Position numbers and translations under genes: made by a program. This document shows, one piece after another, positions 1 through 10,093 of a stretch of DNA of 20,528 bases (the first letter of the stretch is position 1; every line of letters begins with the position of its first letter). The DNA lies in contig URKH01000036.1 of NCBI GenBank assembly GCA_900548255.1, forward strand, positions 1 through 20,528, given 5' to 3'. The DNA comes from an uncultured Collinsella sp. GTDB taxonomy: Bacteria; Actinomycetota; Coriobacteriia; Coriobacteriales; Coriobacteriaceae. The notes beneath the pieces were generated by a model, which was not told the DNA's origin, did not search any database, and saw nothing but the letters and a program-made list of their open reading frames with translations.

Positions 1-47
1 CGCCGCTGACCGGTGGACGGCACCGAGCCGTCATCGAGATTGAAGAA

Positions 48-77
48 GGGGGAGGCCTCGCGGCCTCCCCCTTTTTT
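48..77 (+). terminator. Rho-independent terminator of an unseen upstream gene
   Basis: A perfect 10-bp GC-rich stem (48-57 pairs with 62-71) with a 4-base loop is followed directly by six T residues at 72-77, the classic intrinsic terminator layout. It must end transcription of a gene to the left of the window. That gene's last codons may lie in positions 1-43, where forward stops occur at 7-9 and 41-43, but too little is left to identify it. Confidence 0.93.
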
Positions 78-145
78 GCGTTTTATAGAGAGCTGTAATA
101 CAAGAACTCGCCTTCTTTTAGCTTGTCTTACTGTTTGGCTGTATT

Positions 146-176
146 TTGAGTCCTTCTTTTGTATTTGCGCGATAAT
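146..176 (+). promoter_or_regulatory. Possible promoter for the coaE operon
   Basis: In the T-rich stretch between the terminator and coaE, GATAAT at 171-176 matches the -10 consensus at 5 of 6 positions. TTGAGT at 146-151 matches the -35 consensus at 4 of 6. The 19-base spacing is longer than ideal, so the -35 assignment is weak. Location just after a terminator and 28 bases before the coaE start supports a promoter here. Confidence 0.4.
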
Positions 177-204
177 AACTCCCATTGGCGTTAGGGAGGA
201 CTTG

Positions 205-846
205 ATGTTTACCGTTTTTGTCTTGGGCAATATTGCTTCGGGTAAGTCGACTGCCTGCCGCTATCTCGAATCTCATGGCGCCATGCTCATCGATCTGGAC
301 GAACTTGCCAAATCACTGTATGTGCCAGGCTCCGATATCGTCAATGCCCTCGCGGAAGAATTTGGCTGGGATATTTTGGACGAGGAGGGCGGCGTTCGCC
401 GTAACATACTCGCTTCTCGAGCTTTTGTTTCTCCTGATGCGGTCGCGAGGCTCAATAGCATTGTGCACCCCGTTCTCATTGAGCAGCTGTCACTGAGGAT
501 TCTTGATCCGGTTTGCTGCACGGTTTCGTCCCCCCGTTATCCCTTTGCGGTGGTCGAGGTTTCTGCTCCGACTGGTTTTGAGGATGCATTTGGCTTGGCT
601 GATGAAATTCTGGTCATCAGCGCCCCTTTGTCAGTTCGTCGCGAGCGTGCTATTCAGCGTGGCATGGAGCCATCTGATTTCGATGCCCGTTCTGCTTGCC
701 AGCCCGATGAGTCTGCGCTGTGCAATCTCGCTACAACGGTGATTGATAATGCCGCAGGCGATAATTCGCTCTTTGAGCAGCTTGACTCATGGCTTGCATG
801 CCATGGGTTTATAGACACTGCGAATAAGGAGGATGCCGATGCCTAA
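205..846 (+). CDS. coaE: Dephospho-CoA kinase (divergent)
   Basis: This 213-residue protein is likely the cytoplasmic kinase that phosphorylates dephospho-CoA with ATP, the last step of coenzyme A synthesis. A P-loop GNIASGKS sits at residues 8-15, followed by the LIDLDELAK segment (28-36) typical of the family. Near the C-terminus are an Arg-rich lid-like stretch (SVRRERAIQRG) and a VIDN motif, as in CoaE. The usual acidic D-x-PLLFE motif is replaced by VEVSAPTGFE, so it is a divergent member. An in-frame GTG at 13 would add 64 residues, but it lies upstream of the terminator. ATG 205 has a GGAGG at 195-199 and begins exactly at the family N-terminus. It is the first gene of a coaE-slt-uvrB unit and overlaps the next gene by 8 bases. 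Another P-loop nucleoside kinase is possible but less likely. Confidence 0.85.
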   Translation: MFTVFVLGNIASGKSTACRYLESHGAMLIDLDELAKSLYVPGSDIVNALAEEFGWDILDEEGGVRRNILASRAFVSPDAVARLNSIVHPVLIEQLSLRILDPVCCTVSSPRYPFAVVEVSAPTGFEDAFGLADEILVISAPLSVRRERAIQRGMEPSDFDARSACQPDESALCNLATTVIDNAAGDNSLFEQLDSWLACHGFIDTANKEDADA

Positions 847-1420
847 GACACGTTTCTTTGCGTGGTATCGCCTTATTCCGCTGGCTGCCGTTTTTGCCTT
901 CGGCCTTATCTCATTCGTTTACTCGTGTGCTCCCGCGGCTTTCTTTAAGCCGCTGTATCCCATTGACTACGAGGCGTATGTAAAGCAATCGAGTATTTCG
1001 CATAATCTGGATCCGTATCTGGTGTGCGCTGTCATTAAGTCGGAATCGAATTGGGATCCCGAGGCTGAGTCGAATCAGGGTGCTCAGGGATTGATGCAGC
1101 TGATGCCCGAGACTGCCCAGGATATGATCGCCAAGGGTCTTGTCGACGGTGGGGAGTATTCGGCCGACAACCTTAACGATCCGGCTACGAATATCGAGTT
1201 TGGCTGCGCGTACCTCTCGTATCTCATAACGTACTTCAACGGGTCGACGGATAGCGCTATTGCCGCCTATAACGCCGGTATGGGCAATGTCGACGGATGG
1301 GCGCAGCAGAACACGTCACTCCATAATGCGATTACCTTCCCTGAAACTCAGGCTTATCTGATTCGTGTCAATAATGCCTGGGTTCGCTATAAGACCCTCT
1401 ATCCCGATCGGTTCGTATAG
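839..1420 (+). CDS. Membrane-anchored lytic transglycosylase (SLT/GH23 domain)
   Basis: A 193-residue exported murein-cleaving enzyme that should cut the MurNAc-GlcNAc bond of peptidoglycan with 1,6-anhydro product formation. Residues 11-29 form one hydrophobic segment serving as signal anchor; a Cys at 30 follows but the preceding residues (FVYS) are a poor lipobox. The SLT domain fills residues 50-185. The catalytic Glu is expected at residue 69 in IKSESNW, followed by GLMQLMP (84-90) and AAYNAG (142-147), all hallmark motifs. An ATG at 833 is in frame, but it touches the GGAGG at 828-832. ATG 839 has proper 6-base spacing and is preferred. The start lies inside coaE, indicating translational coupling. 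Wall turnover or remodelling is the likely role. Confidence 0.92.
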   Translation: MPKTRFFAWYRLIPLAAVFAFGLISFVYSCAPAAFFKPLYPIDYEAYVKQSSISHNLDPYLVCAVIKSESNWDPEAESNQGAQGLMQLMPETAQDMIAKGLVDGGEYSADNLNDPATNIEFGCAYLSYLITYFNGSTDSAIAAYNAGMGNVDGWAQQNTSLHNAITFPETQAYLIRVNNAWVRYKTLYPDRFV

Positions 1421-1471
1421 GACTATGCCTGCCGCCTGCGTATACTGCAGATATATGAGTTAGGAGTATCT

Positions 1472-3712
<2,241 letters not shown>

Positions 3713-3715
3713 TGA

Positions 3716-3757
3716 ACAGGCCCCGAGTTCCCTGTGGAGCTTGGGGCCTGTGTCTTT
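3716..3757 (+). terminator. Terminator hairpin between convergent uvrB and flavoprotein gene
   Basis: Arms ACAGGCCCC (3716-3724) and GGGGCCTGT (3743-3751) pair perfectly over 9 bp, followed by GTCTTTT. This fits an intrinsic terminator 3 bases after the uvrB stop. On the minus strand the hairpin lies 26 bases past the stop of the flavoprotein gene and is followed by a moderately U-rich stretch, so it may serve both directions. Confidence 0.8.
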
Positions 3758-3777
3758 TGCGCGCTGGAATTCGTGCG

Positions 3778-5418
3778 TTAGAGGTCTGCGATCAGGGCTT
3801 CGGCACAACGGATGCCGTCGGTGGCCGCGCTCATGATGCCGCCGGCATATCCAGCTCCCTCACCACAAGGGTAGAGGCCCGGGGTCGACACGGCATGGCA
3901 CGTTCGGTCTCGGGTGACAGTGACCGGTGAGCTCGAACGAGTCTCCACGCCGGTAAGAACGGCATCGGGGCAGTCGTAGCCGCGTAGCTTTTTTCCGAGT
4001 AGGGGAAGTCCCAGGCGGAGCGACTCGATGATATGCTGCGGCAGGGCTTCGTCAATTGCCGTCCAGGTCACACCGAGCGGATAGGTGGGCTTTACCTTTC
4101 CGGGCGCCTTACTGGCGCGTCCTGCGAGGAAATCTCCGACAAGCTGTGCTGGTGCGTTCCAGTTGGAACCGCCCAGGCGATAGGCGGCCGCCTCGCAGGC
4201 ACGCTGGAGCTCGATGCCGGCGAGCGGGTCATTGTTGGGAAGGTCCTCAGGCGTGACGTTAACGAGCAGGGCGGCATTTGCGTTGCGTCCGTCGCGGGCA
4301 TTGAGACTGGCCCCGTTGACGCACAGATGGCACGGTTCTGAAGAGGCGGCAACAACCTGTCCGCCGGGGCACATACAAAACGAGAACACGCTGCGGCCGT
4401 TGGGAAGATGGGCAACAAGTTTGTAGGGGGCCGCCCCGAGCGCTGGATGTCCCGCCGAGGCTCCATATTGGGCTCGGTCGATGTCGCGTTGCGGATGCTC
4501 GATGCGAACGCCCATGGCAAAGGTCTTTTGTGCGAGGGCCACGTTGTGGTCCTTAAGGAGCTCAAAAATATCGCGAGCAGAATGCCCGCAGGCGAGGATG
4601 AGGTGCTTTGTCTCGATTGACTCGTAAGCGGCGTCTTGGGACGATTGGACATCAATGCCGGTGATGGCGCCAGACGCGTCGATGCGAATGTCGACGAGCT
4701 TCGTTCGATAACGGACGACACCTCCGAGCTGCTCGATGCGCTGGGATATAGCGGTGACAACCTTGGGAAGGATGTCGGAGCCAATGTGCGGCTTGGCATC
4801 CCACAGAATATCGCGGGGCGCACCCGCCTCGACGAAGGTTTCGAGGATAAGACGATGGGCGGGATTTTTTGTTCCCGTATTGAGCTTGCCGTCCGAGAAG
4901 GTCCCCGCGCCGCCCAGACCAAACTGGATATTGCTCTCGGGGTCGAGGATGCGCTCCTTTAGAAAGAGGTCGATCGCCCGCGAGCGGCGAAATGCCGGGT
5001 CGCCGCGCTCGATGAGCAAGGGCTTAAGACCTGCTTCGGCGAGCGTAAGCGCAGCGAAAAGGCCGGCGCATCCGGCGCCGACAACGACAGGGCGTTCTTG
5101 AGGTGCGTCGGAGGCGGGGGAGGGGAATGAAGGCTCATAGTCTTCTATCGCGCGTACGCGCGAGCGGTCACGCTCGGCAACGCTGTCGATCGCTTCTCGC
5201 TCGAGGTGGGGACTAGTCAGCTCAACACGAAAGCTCAGGATAAAATGGACGTCTCGTTTTTTGCGAGCGTCGATTGACTTGCGGTGGAGCTCGATGGACT
5301 TGATCTCGGAGTCCTTGCAACGTAGGACGCACTTGGCGACTCGCTTGCCAACAATGAGACAGGCATTTTCATCGCCGGCTTCATCGAGCGACGCGTTGAC
5401 TTGGGTGATTTCAATCAT
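3778..5418 (-). CDS. FAD-dependent oxidoreductase of the COG2509 type, substrate unknown
   Basis: A 546-residue cytoplasmic flavoprotein. An N-terminal accessory region of about 95 residues with KSIDARKKRDVHF is characteristic of the COG2509 uncharacterised dehydrogenases. It is followed by a Rossmann nucleotide-binding motif GAGCAG (114-119) with the downstream acidic LLIERGD. Further family segments are ILACGHSARD and, near the C-terminus, a second FAD-contacting stretch PCGEGAGYAGG. Several conserved-looking cysteines are present, but I assign no catalysis from them. ATG 5418 is chosen because a TAAGGAG lies 7 bases upstream. A longer frame to 5541 would run back through the upstream terminator. 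It is third in line after mrp and the YhiN-like gene and may be reached by read-through; I see no clear promoter in 5419-5498. The substrate is not known for this family. Confidence 0.88.
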   Translation of the reverse strand: MIEITQVNASLDEAGDENACLIVGKRVAKCVLRCKDSEIKSIELHRKSIDARKKRDVHFILSFRVELTSPHLEREAIDSVAERDRSRVRAIEDYEPSFPSPASDAPQERPVVVGAGCAGLFAALTLAEAGLKPLLIERGDPAFRRSRAIDLFLKERILDPESNIQFGLGGAGTFSDGKLNTGTKNPAHRLILETFVEAGAPRDILWDAKPHIGSDILPKVVTAISQRIEQLGGVVRYRTKLVDIRIDASGAITGIDVQSSQDAAYESIETKHLILACGHSARDIFELLKDHNVALAQKTFAMGVRIEHPQRDIDRAQYGASAGHPALGAAPYKLVAHLPNGRSVFSFCMCPGGQVVAASSEPCHLCVNGASLNARDGRNANAALLVNVTPEDLPNNDPLAGIELQRACEAAAYRLGGSNWNAPAQLVGDFLAGRASKAPGKVKPTYPLGVTWTAIDEALPQHIIESLRLGLPLLGKKLRGYDCPDAVLTGVETRSSSPVTVTRDRTCHAVSTPGLYPCGEGAGYAGGIMSAATDGIRCAEALIADL

Positions 5419-5432
5419 CGAGGTCTCCTTAG

Positions 5433-5468
5433 AGGCAAGAAAGAGGCCGTCCGGTATCCCAGACGGCC
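5433..5468 (-). terminator. Intrinsic terminator after the YhiN-like gene
   Basis: On the minus strand, GGCCGTC (5462-5468) pairs with GACGGCC (5445-5451) around a 10-base loop, and the RNA continues with the U-rich TCTTTCTT. It starts about 30 bases after the stop at 5499 and ends 14 bases before the next gene's start, so it would limit rather than abolish expression of the downstream flavoprotein gene if no promoter lies between them. Confidence 0.75.
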
Positions 5469-5498
5469 CGAATGCGTTTTTGATTATAGACTGCGCGG

Positions 5499-6770
5499 CT
5501 ACAGGCTGCTTGCAGCGCGAATGCCCGAGATCCAGGCCCACGCAAGGTTAAAGCCTCCGCAATCGGCGTCGATGTCGAGCGCTTCACCGCAGACGTAAAG
5601 CGGGGCGTCGACAACGCTGCGCGCGCGTAGGCTGGGTGTTGAGATGCTCTCGACAAATATGCCACCACGCGTGACCTGTGCTGAGCGCTCCTCGGCTGTT
5701 CCCTCGACGAGCAACTTAAAGTGTTTGAGGATCGAGACCAGGTGGATGACATCGTTGGAGCCTGGATGGCACTGCTCGAACGCTGTGCAGACGACGCGGG
5801 AGAGTTGCGGGGCGAGCATGCCGTCGAGCCAACGGGGATCGCGGGGTGAAAAGCGGCCGAGCAGTTCAACGCGTCGGTTGAGCGTATCGAGCAGCTCGTC
5901 TTTGGAGAGGTCGGGGAAAACGTCGAGCAGGATCGTATCGCCGTGCTGGATACGACGAGAGAGGTTGAAGACAGCGACACCCGAGATACCGAAGGTTCGA
6001 AACAGCACTTCACCGTCTTCGTGCCAGAGCTCATTATGATTGCGGGCGAGCGTCAAGCGGGCACGGACGCGCAGGCCATCCAACGTCTTGAATGCCGCCC
6101 GATCGCCAACGACCGTTGCCGATACGGGGCAGAGGATGGGGCGCAGTGAAGTGAGGGGGAGGCTAAACGTATCGGCGATACCGGTGGGGTTGCCGCCCGT
6201 GGCGATAATTACGGCATGTGCCTGCAGGGCCTCGTTCTTGCGAGGGACATCGGCGAGCGCTTTCCGAAGCGAGCGGAGCTCCGATTTTCGGTCGTCGTGC
6301 TTTTTTGCCTTGAGTGCCCGCGCTGGACGGTCTATTTGGAGTGCCCAGCCTTCGGAAGCTTTGTGCGCCGAGGCAACGTTGGCTCCGCAGATTAAGGTGA
6401 TACCTAGGCGGTCGCAAACGCTGAGAAGCGCGTCGCGCACCGATTCGGCGCGAAGGGAGCGCGGGTACAGCCGGCCTTCCTCGGAGGTTGTCATGATGCC
6501 CAGCGAGGAGAAGAAACCCATAAGCTCTTGTTCGGGCTGGGGGCCCATGACGGATGTGACGAATGCTGGGTGGTTATACCGCTGAGGATCGATCGATTCG
6601 TTGGAGAGGTTGCAGCGGCCGTTACCGGTCGCAAGGAGCTTAAGGCCGCAGGCGACATCGCGCTCAACGATGCAGACGCTTTTGCCAGCGCGTGCGGCCG
6701 TAATGGCGGCGGCGAGGCCTGAAGCCCCGCCGCCGATTACCAAGACGTCATAGAGGGCGCTCGCGTTCAC
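5499..6770 (-). CDS. HI0933/YhiN-family NAD(P)/FAD-dependent flavoprotein
   Basis: A 423-residue flavoprotein of the COG2081/HI0933 family, whose reaction is not established. The N-terminal Rossmann motif GGGASG is at residues 13-18. The family signature GNGRCNLSN follows at 49-57, then YPRSLRAESVRDAL. The C-terminal FAD-contacting segment reads YVCGEALDIDADCGGFNLAWAW. Length is normal for the family. A charged insert around residues 150-180 (LKAKKHDDRKSELR) is less usual. The start is a GTG at 6768-6770 placed directly after the mrp TAA stop with no intervening base, with GAGG 5 bases before it, so translation is probably coupled to mrp. It is unrelated in fine detail to the next flavoprotein gene, so the two are not a recent duplication. 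Confidence 0.93.
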   Translation of the reverse strand: MNASALYDVLVIGGGASGLAAAITAARAGKSVCIVERDVACGLKLLATGNGRCNLSNESIDPQRYNHPAFVTSVMGPQPEQELMGFFSSLGIMTTSEEGRLYPRSLRAESVRDALLSVCDRLGITLICGANVASAHKASEGWALQIDRPARALKAKKHDDRKSELRSLRKALADVPRKNEALQAHAVIIATGGNPTGIADTFSLPLTSLRPILCPVSATVVGDRAAFKTLDGLRVRARLTLARNHNELWHEDGEVLFRTFGISGVAVFNLSRRIQHGDTILLDVFPDLSKDELLDTLNRRVELLGRFSPRDPRWLDGMLAPQLSRVVCTAFEQCHPGSNDVIHLVSILKHFKLLVEGTAEERSAQVTRGGIFVESISTPSLRARSVVDAPLYVCGEALDIDADCGGFNLAWAWISGIRAASSL

Positions 6771-7601
6771 TTAGGCCTCGTCGGTCTCGTGCGGGGTAAT
6801 AGCCTCGACGGCAGAGACCGCCTTGGGCAACATGCCATCGGGCAGCGCGGTCTCGACCTCGCCCTTATCGCAGGCCTCGGCGAGTGCCGGATTAATGGGA
6901 AGCTGGCCCAAGATGTCGAGGTTATAGCGCTCTGCGACCTCGGGGAGCTTGCTCTTGCCAAAGACCTCGATCTTCTTGCCGCAGTCGGGGCACTCAATAT
7001 AGCTCATGTTCTCGACAATGCCCAGAATGGGGACGTTCATCTTCTCGGCCATGTTGACCGCCTTGGCGACGATCATCGAGACCAGATCCTGCGGGCTCGT
7101 GACGATGACGATGCCGTCGACCGGCAGCGACTGGAAGACGGTGAGCGCGACGTCGCCTGTTCCCGGAGGCATGTCGACCAGCAGGTAGTCGATGGGGCCC
7201 CACGAGGTCTCGCTCCAGAACTGCCTAATGGCGCCTGCGATGACCGGACCGCGCCAAAGGACGGGGTCGGTCTCGTTTTGGAGCAGCAGGTTGGAGCTCA
7301 TGACCTTGACGCCGTGCTCGGAGATTTCGGGCAGCATAAGGTTGCCAAGGGCATGGACGTGGCGTCCACTCATACCGAACATCTTGGGGATAGAGGGACC
7401 GGTGATGTCGGCATCGAGGACGCCGACCTTGTGGCCGTGACGGGCAAGCTCGGTGGCGATGGCACCGGTGACAAATGACTTGCCGACACCGCCCTTGCCG
7501 GAAAGCACGGCGATGACGCGCTTGACCTCGGACAGCGTGTTCTCCTCAAATTGCGACGGCGACGTTTGTCCGCCGGCGGCCTGTGCGTGTTCGCAACCCA
7601 T
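6771..7601 (-). CDS. mrp: Mrp/NBP35-type Fe-S cluster carrier ATPase
   Basis: A 276-residue cytosolic P-loop ATPase of the Mrp/ApbC/NBP35 family, whose members bind and pass iron-sulfur clusters to apoproteins. The deviant Walker A GKGGVGKS is at residues 35-42, with DADITGP at 63-69 and VDMPPGTGD at 142-150. The paired cysteines C204 and C207 in CPDC are the family's cluster-binding CxxC at the dimer interface. Only one cysteine (C3) is in the short N-terminal arm, so the four-Cys eukaryotic N-terminal site is absent. ATG 7601 has AAAGGAG 6 bases upstream. A longer frame to 7658 would start within the predicted -10 box and is rejected. The gene abuts the YhiN-like flavoprotein gene, suggesting a shared job, but which target they serve cannot be read from sequence. 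Confidence 0.95.
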   Translation of the reverse strand: MGCEHAQAAGGQTSPSQFEENTLSEVKRVIAVLSGKGGVGKSFVTGAIATELARHGHKVGVLDADITGPSIPKMFGMSGRHVHALGNLMLPEISEHGVKVMSSNLLLQNETDPVLWRGPVIAGAIRQFWSETSWGPIDYLLVDMPPGTGDVALTVFQSLPVDGIVIVTSPQDLVSMIVAKAVNMAEKMNVPILGIVENMSYIECPDCGKKIEVFGKSKLPEVAERYNLDILGQLPINPALAEACDKGEVETALPDGMLPKAVSAVEAITPHETDEA

Positions 7602-7623
7602 GTATGACTCCTTTGTATATGCT

Positions 7624-7637
7624 GGGGCCGGGGCCCC
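7624..7637 (-). other. GC-rich hairpin in the mrp 5' leader
   Basis: A 5-bp all-GC stem (7624-7628 with 7633-7637) and 4-base loop sit about 22 bases before the mrp start, in the predicted 5' untranslated region. It leaves the ribosome site free. It could tune translation or RNA stability, but no function is established. Confidence 0.4.
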
Positions 7638-7656
7638 GCGATGTGACACGAGCGTC

Positions 7657-7686
7657 ATTGTACCCTCGTTTGCGAGCGGGAGTCAT
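7657..7686 (-). promoter_or_regulatory. Promoter of the mrp unit
   Basis: Reading the minus strand, ATGACT (7681-7686) matches the -35 consensus at 4 of 6 positions and TACAAT (7657-7662) matches the -10 consensus at 5 of 6, with an 18-base spacer. Transcription would begin near 7650, giving a leader of about 50 bases before ATG 7601. Confidence 0.6.
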
Positions 7687-7746
7687 TTGCGATGCGTTTG
7701 GGCCGAGCGTGCTTGCAATACGATGGGCCCAAGCGAATGGGCGGGC

Positions 7747-9900
7747 TTACTGAACTTTGCTGGCGAACTCGAGGTATTGCATGCGCTGCAGCTTGTCGAT
7801 CGTCGAGGCGTAGGGGCTGTCTTCCGATTCCAAGTCGTAGCGCAGCCCGTCGGCACCGAGATAGCCGGCGACATTGATGGTGGGCACATCTGACCTTGTC
7901 GCAAGCAGGGCCTTTTGGTAATTGGTGAGCGGGGCGCCGATCTTATTAAGGGTAATGGCTGCAATCTCGTTTGCCCCGACGGTGTCGTAGACGTTGAGCT
8001 CGGTATTGCCGGCGATCTCATAGTTAGCCCAGACGAGATATGTCGACTGATAGATACGGAAAGCGTGGCTTGCCGTATCTTCCTGAGGGTACAGCTCGTC
8101 GTTGAGAGTCGTTGCGGCGCTCGGCTGATGGTCGCCAAAAAAGACAAGAACAACCGGTCTGCCGATGTTGCGGAGCTCGTTGATAAAGTACTCGAGGTCC
8201 CGGTCGGATGCGTTGATGCAGGTGAGATAGGTGTTGAGCGCGCTGTTGGCGCCTTCGCTGGCTCCCTCGACCCAATAGTTTGTCAGCTCTTCGGCGGGAA
8301 CGGTGCCATAGTCGTAGCCGCCGTGATTTTGCATCGTGACGTCAAAGATGAACTGCGGCGCTTCGTCGGTTCTAAGCAGGTCGAGTATCTTGTCGTAGGT
8401 GGCGTAGTCGCATACGCCGGCATGGTAATAGGGCGCACCTTCGAAATCGCCGATTGAAAGAAAGTCTCCAAAGCCCAGCTGCTGATAGATTTTATCTCGA
8501 TGGTAGTTGACGGGGTTTTGCGGGTGCATAGCGGTAGTGGTATACCCAAGCTCTTTAAGGTCCTTTGCCAGGCTGTTTACGCCATTCATCTGATACAGCT
8601 GATAGGGGATCTTGCCTAATCCGACAAAGGCCGTTGTCGCTCCGGTCAAAAATTCGAATTCGGAGTTCGCCGTTCCGCCACCGGCGACCGAAGCGAGCAT
8701 GGTGCCGCGAACAAGTGTGTCGGGAAGCGAGTTGTAGAATGCGGGGCCGGAGTACCCGGCCGCCTGGAGCTGCTCAAAGCACGAAAGGTCGCTAAAACTC
8801 TCGTTCATGACGGCAACAATCGTCGGCTTGATTTCATTGAACTGGGCAACGGCCGCCGCGCGCTGTTCGCTCGAGCCATATGTGCTGTCGTAGACGGCGG
8901 CGAGCTCCTGCTCGATGCTCTGCGCCTCATCGGGCGTATAGTCTTCGGGCTTCTCAATGGGCAACTCGTTGACCATTTCGGTGAACGAAGTGATAAAACC
9001 CTGAGACGCATACGTGGTGATGGGCTGCCAACGGTCAAATCCAAAATCCAGCGCCTGCTCCAAGTCGATGTTGGAAAAGCCTGAGAGCCCCACAACGGTC
9101 ACTAGCAGAAAAGCACAGAGGTTAGCGGCGATAGCGGGGAAGACATGGGTGGGCGTACGGAGCTTTCGCGGTCGGATGAGCGAAAGAAGCCCCAGGGAAA
9201 TCTCCAGCAGGGCGAGAGAGGTTACGATTCCGGCGGTAAAGGTAAACTCGTATCCCTCGCTGACTTCCATTGCGGTGCCAAGGGCCAAGATATCGCTTGG
9301 CAGGATGGCTTCGCCTTTAAACGTTATGACGAAGTGCTCGGCAATGCCAAGGATGCAGCAGACGACGGGCACGAGAGCCATGACGCCTCCATGACGCTGT
9401 CCCAGCAAATAAAGGGAGAGCAGAACCGTCGCGAGCAGCCCGACGGAAAACCCGAATGAGTTGGCGGGAATGCGATAGAACGTTTCGTTGCAGGCAATTT
9501 CGAGTGAAACGAACGAGAGCGCTGAAACAGCGGCGATGACAAGGATGTCACGGCAAATACAGGCAACCGTTCCCGTCGCAAGGTCGGTTTGGTCGATAAG
9601 TCCCGAAACCAAGGGCTCGACAAGAAGCATGACGGCGACAGCACCGAGCGCCGAATAAGAAAGGATCCATAGGGAGCTGCCCTCATTTACGAGCAATTGA
9701 TTCGTAATCCATGCAGCTACCACGCCGAGCGGGACGAGGAGCGTCGCGCACCAAAAGACGCGGGCAATGGGTGGCTTTTCGTTGCGTTTGATTGAAAAAT
9801 ACACGCGCACGACGACGGCGGCCACGATAAGGACGGCGATGAATATGGGCAGATTGGCCATGTCGCTCGAAGTGATTTCAAGGGGGATATCTTCGGTCAT
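7747..9900 (-). CDS. LTA synthase-family phosphoglycerol transferase (membrane sulfatase fold)
   Basis: A 717-residue polytopic membrane enzyme with an extracellular alkaline-phosphatase/sulfatase-fold domain, as in lipoteichoic acid synthases and related phosphoglycerol transferases. Hydrophobic segments lie at about 17-34, 48-66, 77-97, 117-135, 148-166, 172-190, 222-241 and 256-272. The catalytic part starts near 355. NESFS holds the likely metal ligand E367, GGGTANSEFE carries the likely nucleophile T410, and later MQNHGGY and GDHQPS supply further metal or substrate residues. It probably adds glycerol-phosphate or a similar group to a lipid or glycan outside the membrane. The exact polymer is unknown. 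ATG 9900 has GAGGA 7 bases upstream; a 25-residue longer frame exists without a good ribosome site. It stands alone, divergent from uvrA, with no convincing terminator before mrp. Confidence 0.9.
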   Translation of the reverse strand: MTEDIPLEITSSDMANLPIFIAVLIVAAVVVRVYFSIKRNEKPPIARVFWCATLLVPLGVVAAWITNQLLVNEGSSLWILSYSALGAVAVMLLVEPLVSGLIDQTDLATGTVACICRDILVIAAVSALSFVSLEIACNETFYRIPANSFGFSVGLLATVLLSLYLLGQRHGGVMALVPVVCCILGIAEHFVITFKGEAILPSDILALGTAMEVSEGYEFTFTAGIVTSLALLEISLGLLSLIRPRKLRTPTHVFPAIAANLCAFLLVTVVGLSGFSNIDLEQALDFGFDRWQPITTYASQGFITSFTEMVNELPIEKPEDYTPDEAQSIEQELAAVYDSTYGSSEQRAAAVAQFNEIKPTIVAVMNESFSDLSCFEQLQAAGYSGPAFYNSLPDTLVRGTMLASVAGGGTANSEFEFLTGATTAFVGLGKIPYQLYQMNGVNSLAKDLKELGYTTTAMHPQNPVNYHRDKIYQQLGFGDFLSIGDFEGAPYYHAGVCDYATYDKILDLLRTDEAPQFIFDVTMQNHGGYDYGTVPAEELTNYWVEGASEGANSALNTYLTCINASDRDLEYFINELRNIGRPVVLVFFGDHQPSAATTLNDELYPQEDTASHAFRIYQSTYLVWANYEIAGNTELNVYDTVGANEIAAITLNKIGAPLTNYQKALLATRSDVPTINVAGYLGADGLRYDLESEDSPYASTIDKLQRMQYLEFASKVQ

Positions 9901-10018
9901 GGACGTTCCTCTGGTACAGCAAATTAAGTTCAGTATTAGATTACTGTAACCTTTCCACGGCATTTCGAGAAACAAAGCACCCGATACGCAAAGCTAAAGG
10001 TCTGCGAATCTTGTATTA

Positions 10019-10032
10019 CGAACATCTGTGCG
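10019..10032 (+). promoter_or_regulatory. Putative LexA (SOS) operator before uvrA
   Basis: CGAAC-ATCT-GTGCG matches the Gram-positive/actinobacterial LexA box CGAAC-N4-GTTCG at 9 of 10 defined positions, the single change being T to G in the right half. It lies 61 bases before the uvrA start in the gap shared with the divergent LTA-synthase-like gene. uvrA is a classic SOS gene, which raises the likelihood. A strong promoter is not clear; TATGAT at 10060-10065 is a possible -10 without a good -35. Confidence 0.6.
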
Positions 10033-10093
10033 CGTCGAGTGCGCTAAACTCATCGGCAGTATGATTCGATGCAATAGGAGGCAAGGAGCTTCC

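Noticed and set aside
95..105. An 11-base sequence (GTAATACAAGA) whose reverse complement recurs at 10009-10019 beside the LexA-like box of uvrA
   Set aside because: Matches of this length are expected by chance in a 20-kb window, and the surrounding bases do not continue the similarity. The coaE copy is not flanked by a good LexA box (about 7 of 10 at 104-117).
13..204. In-frame GTG start giving coaE a 64-residue N-terminal extension
   Set aside because: It begins upstream of a strong intrinsic terminator, has no family match, and ATG 205 has its own ribosome site and the expected N-terminus.
7727..7742. Short hairpin (GCCCA/TGGGC) just after the LTA-synthase-like gene on the minus strand
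   Set aside because: Only 5 bp and not followed by a T-run in the minus direction, so not supportable as a terminator.
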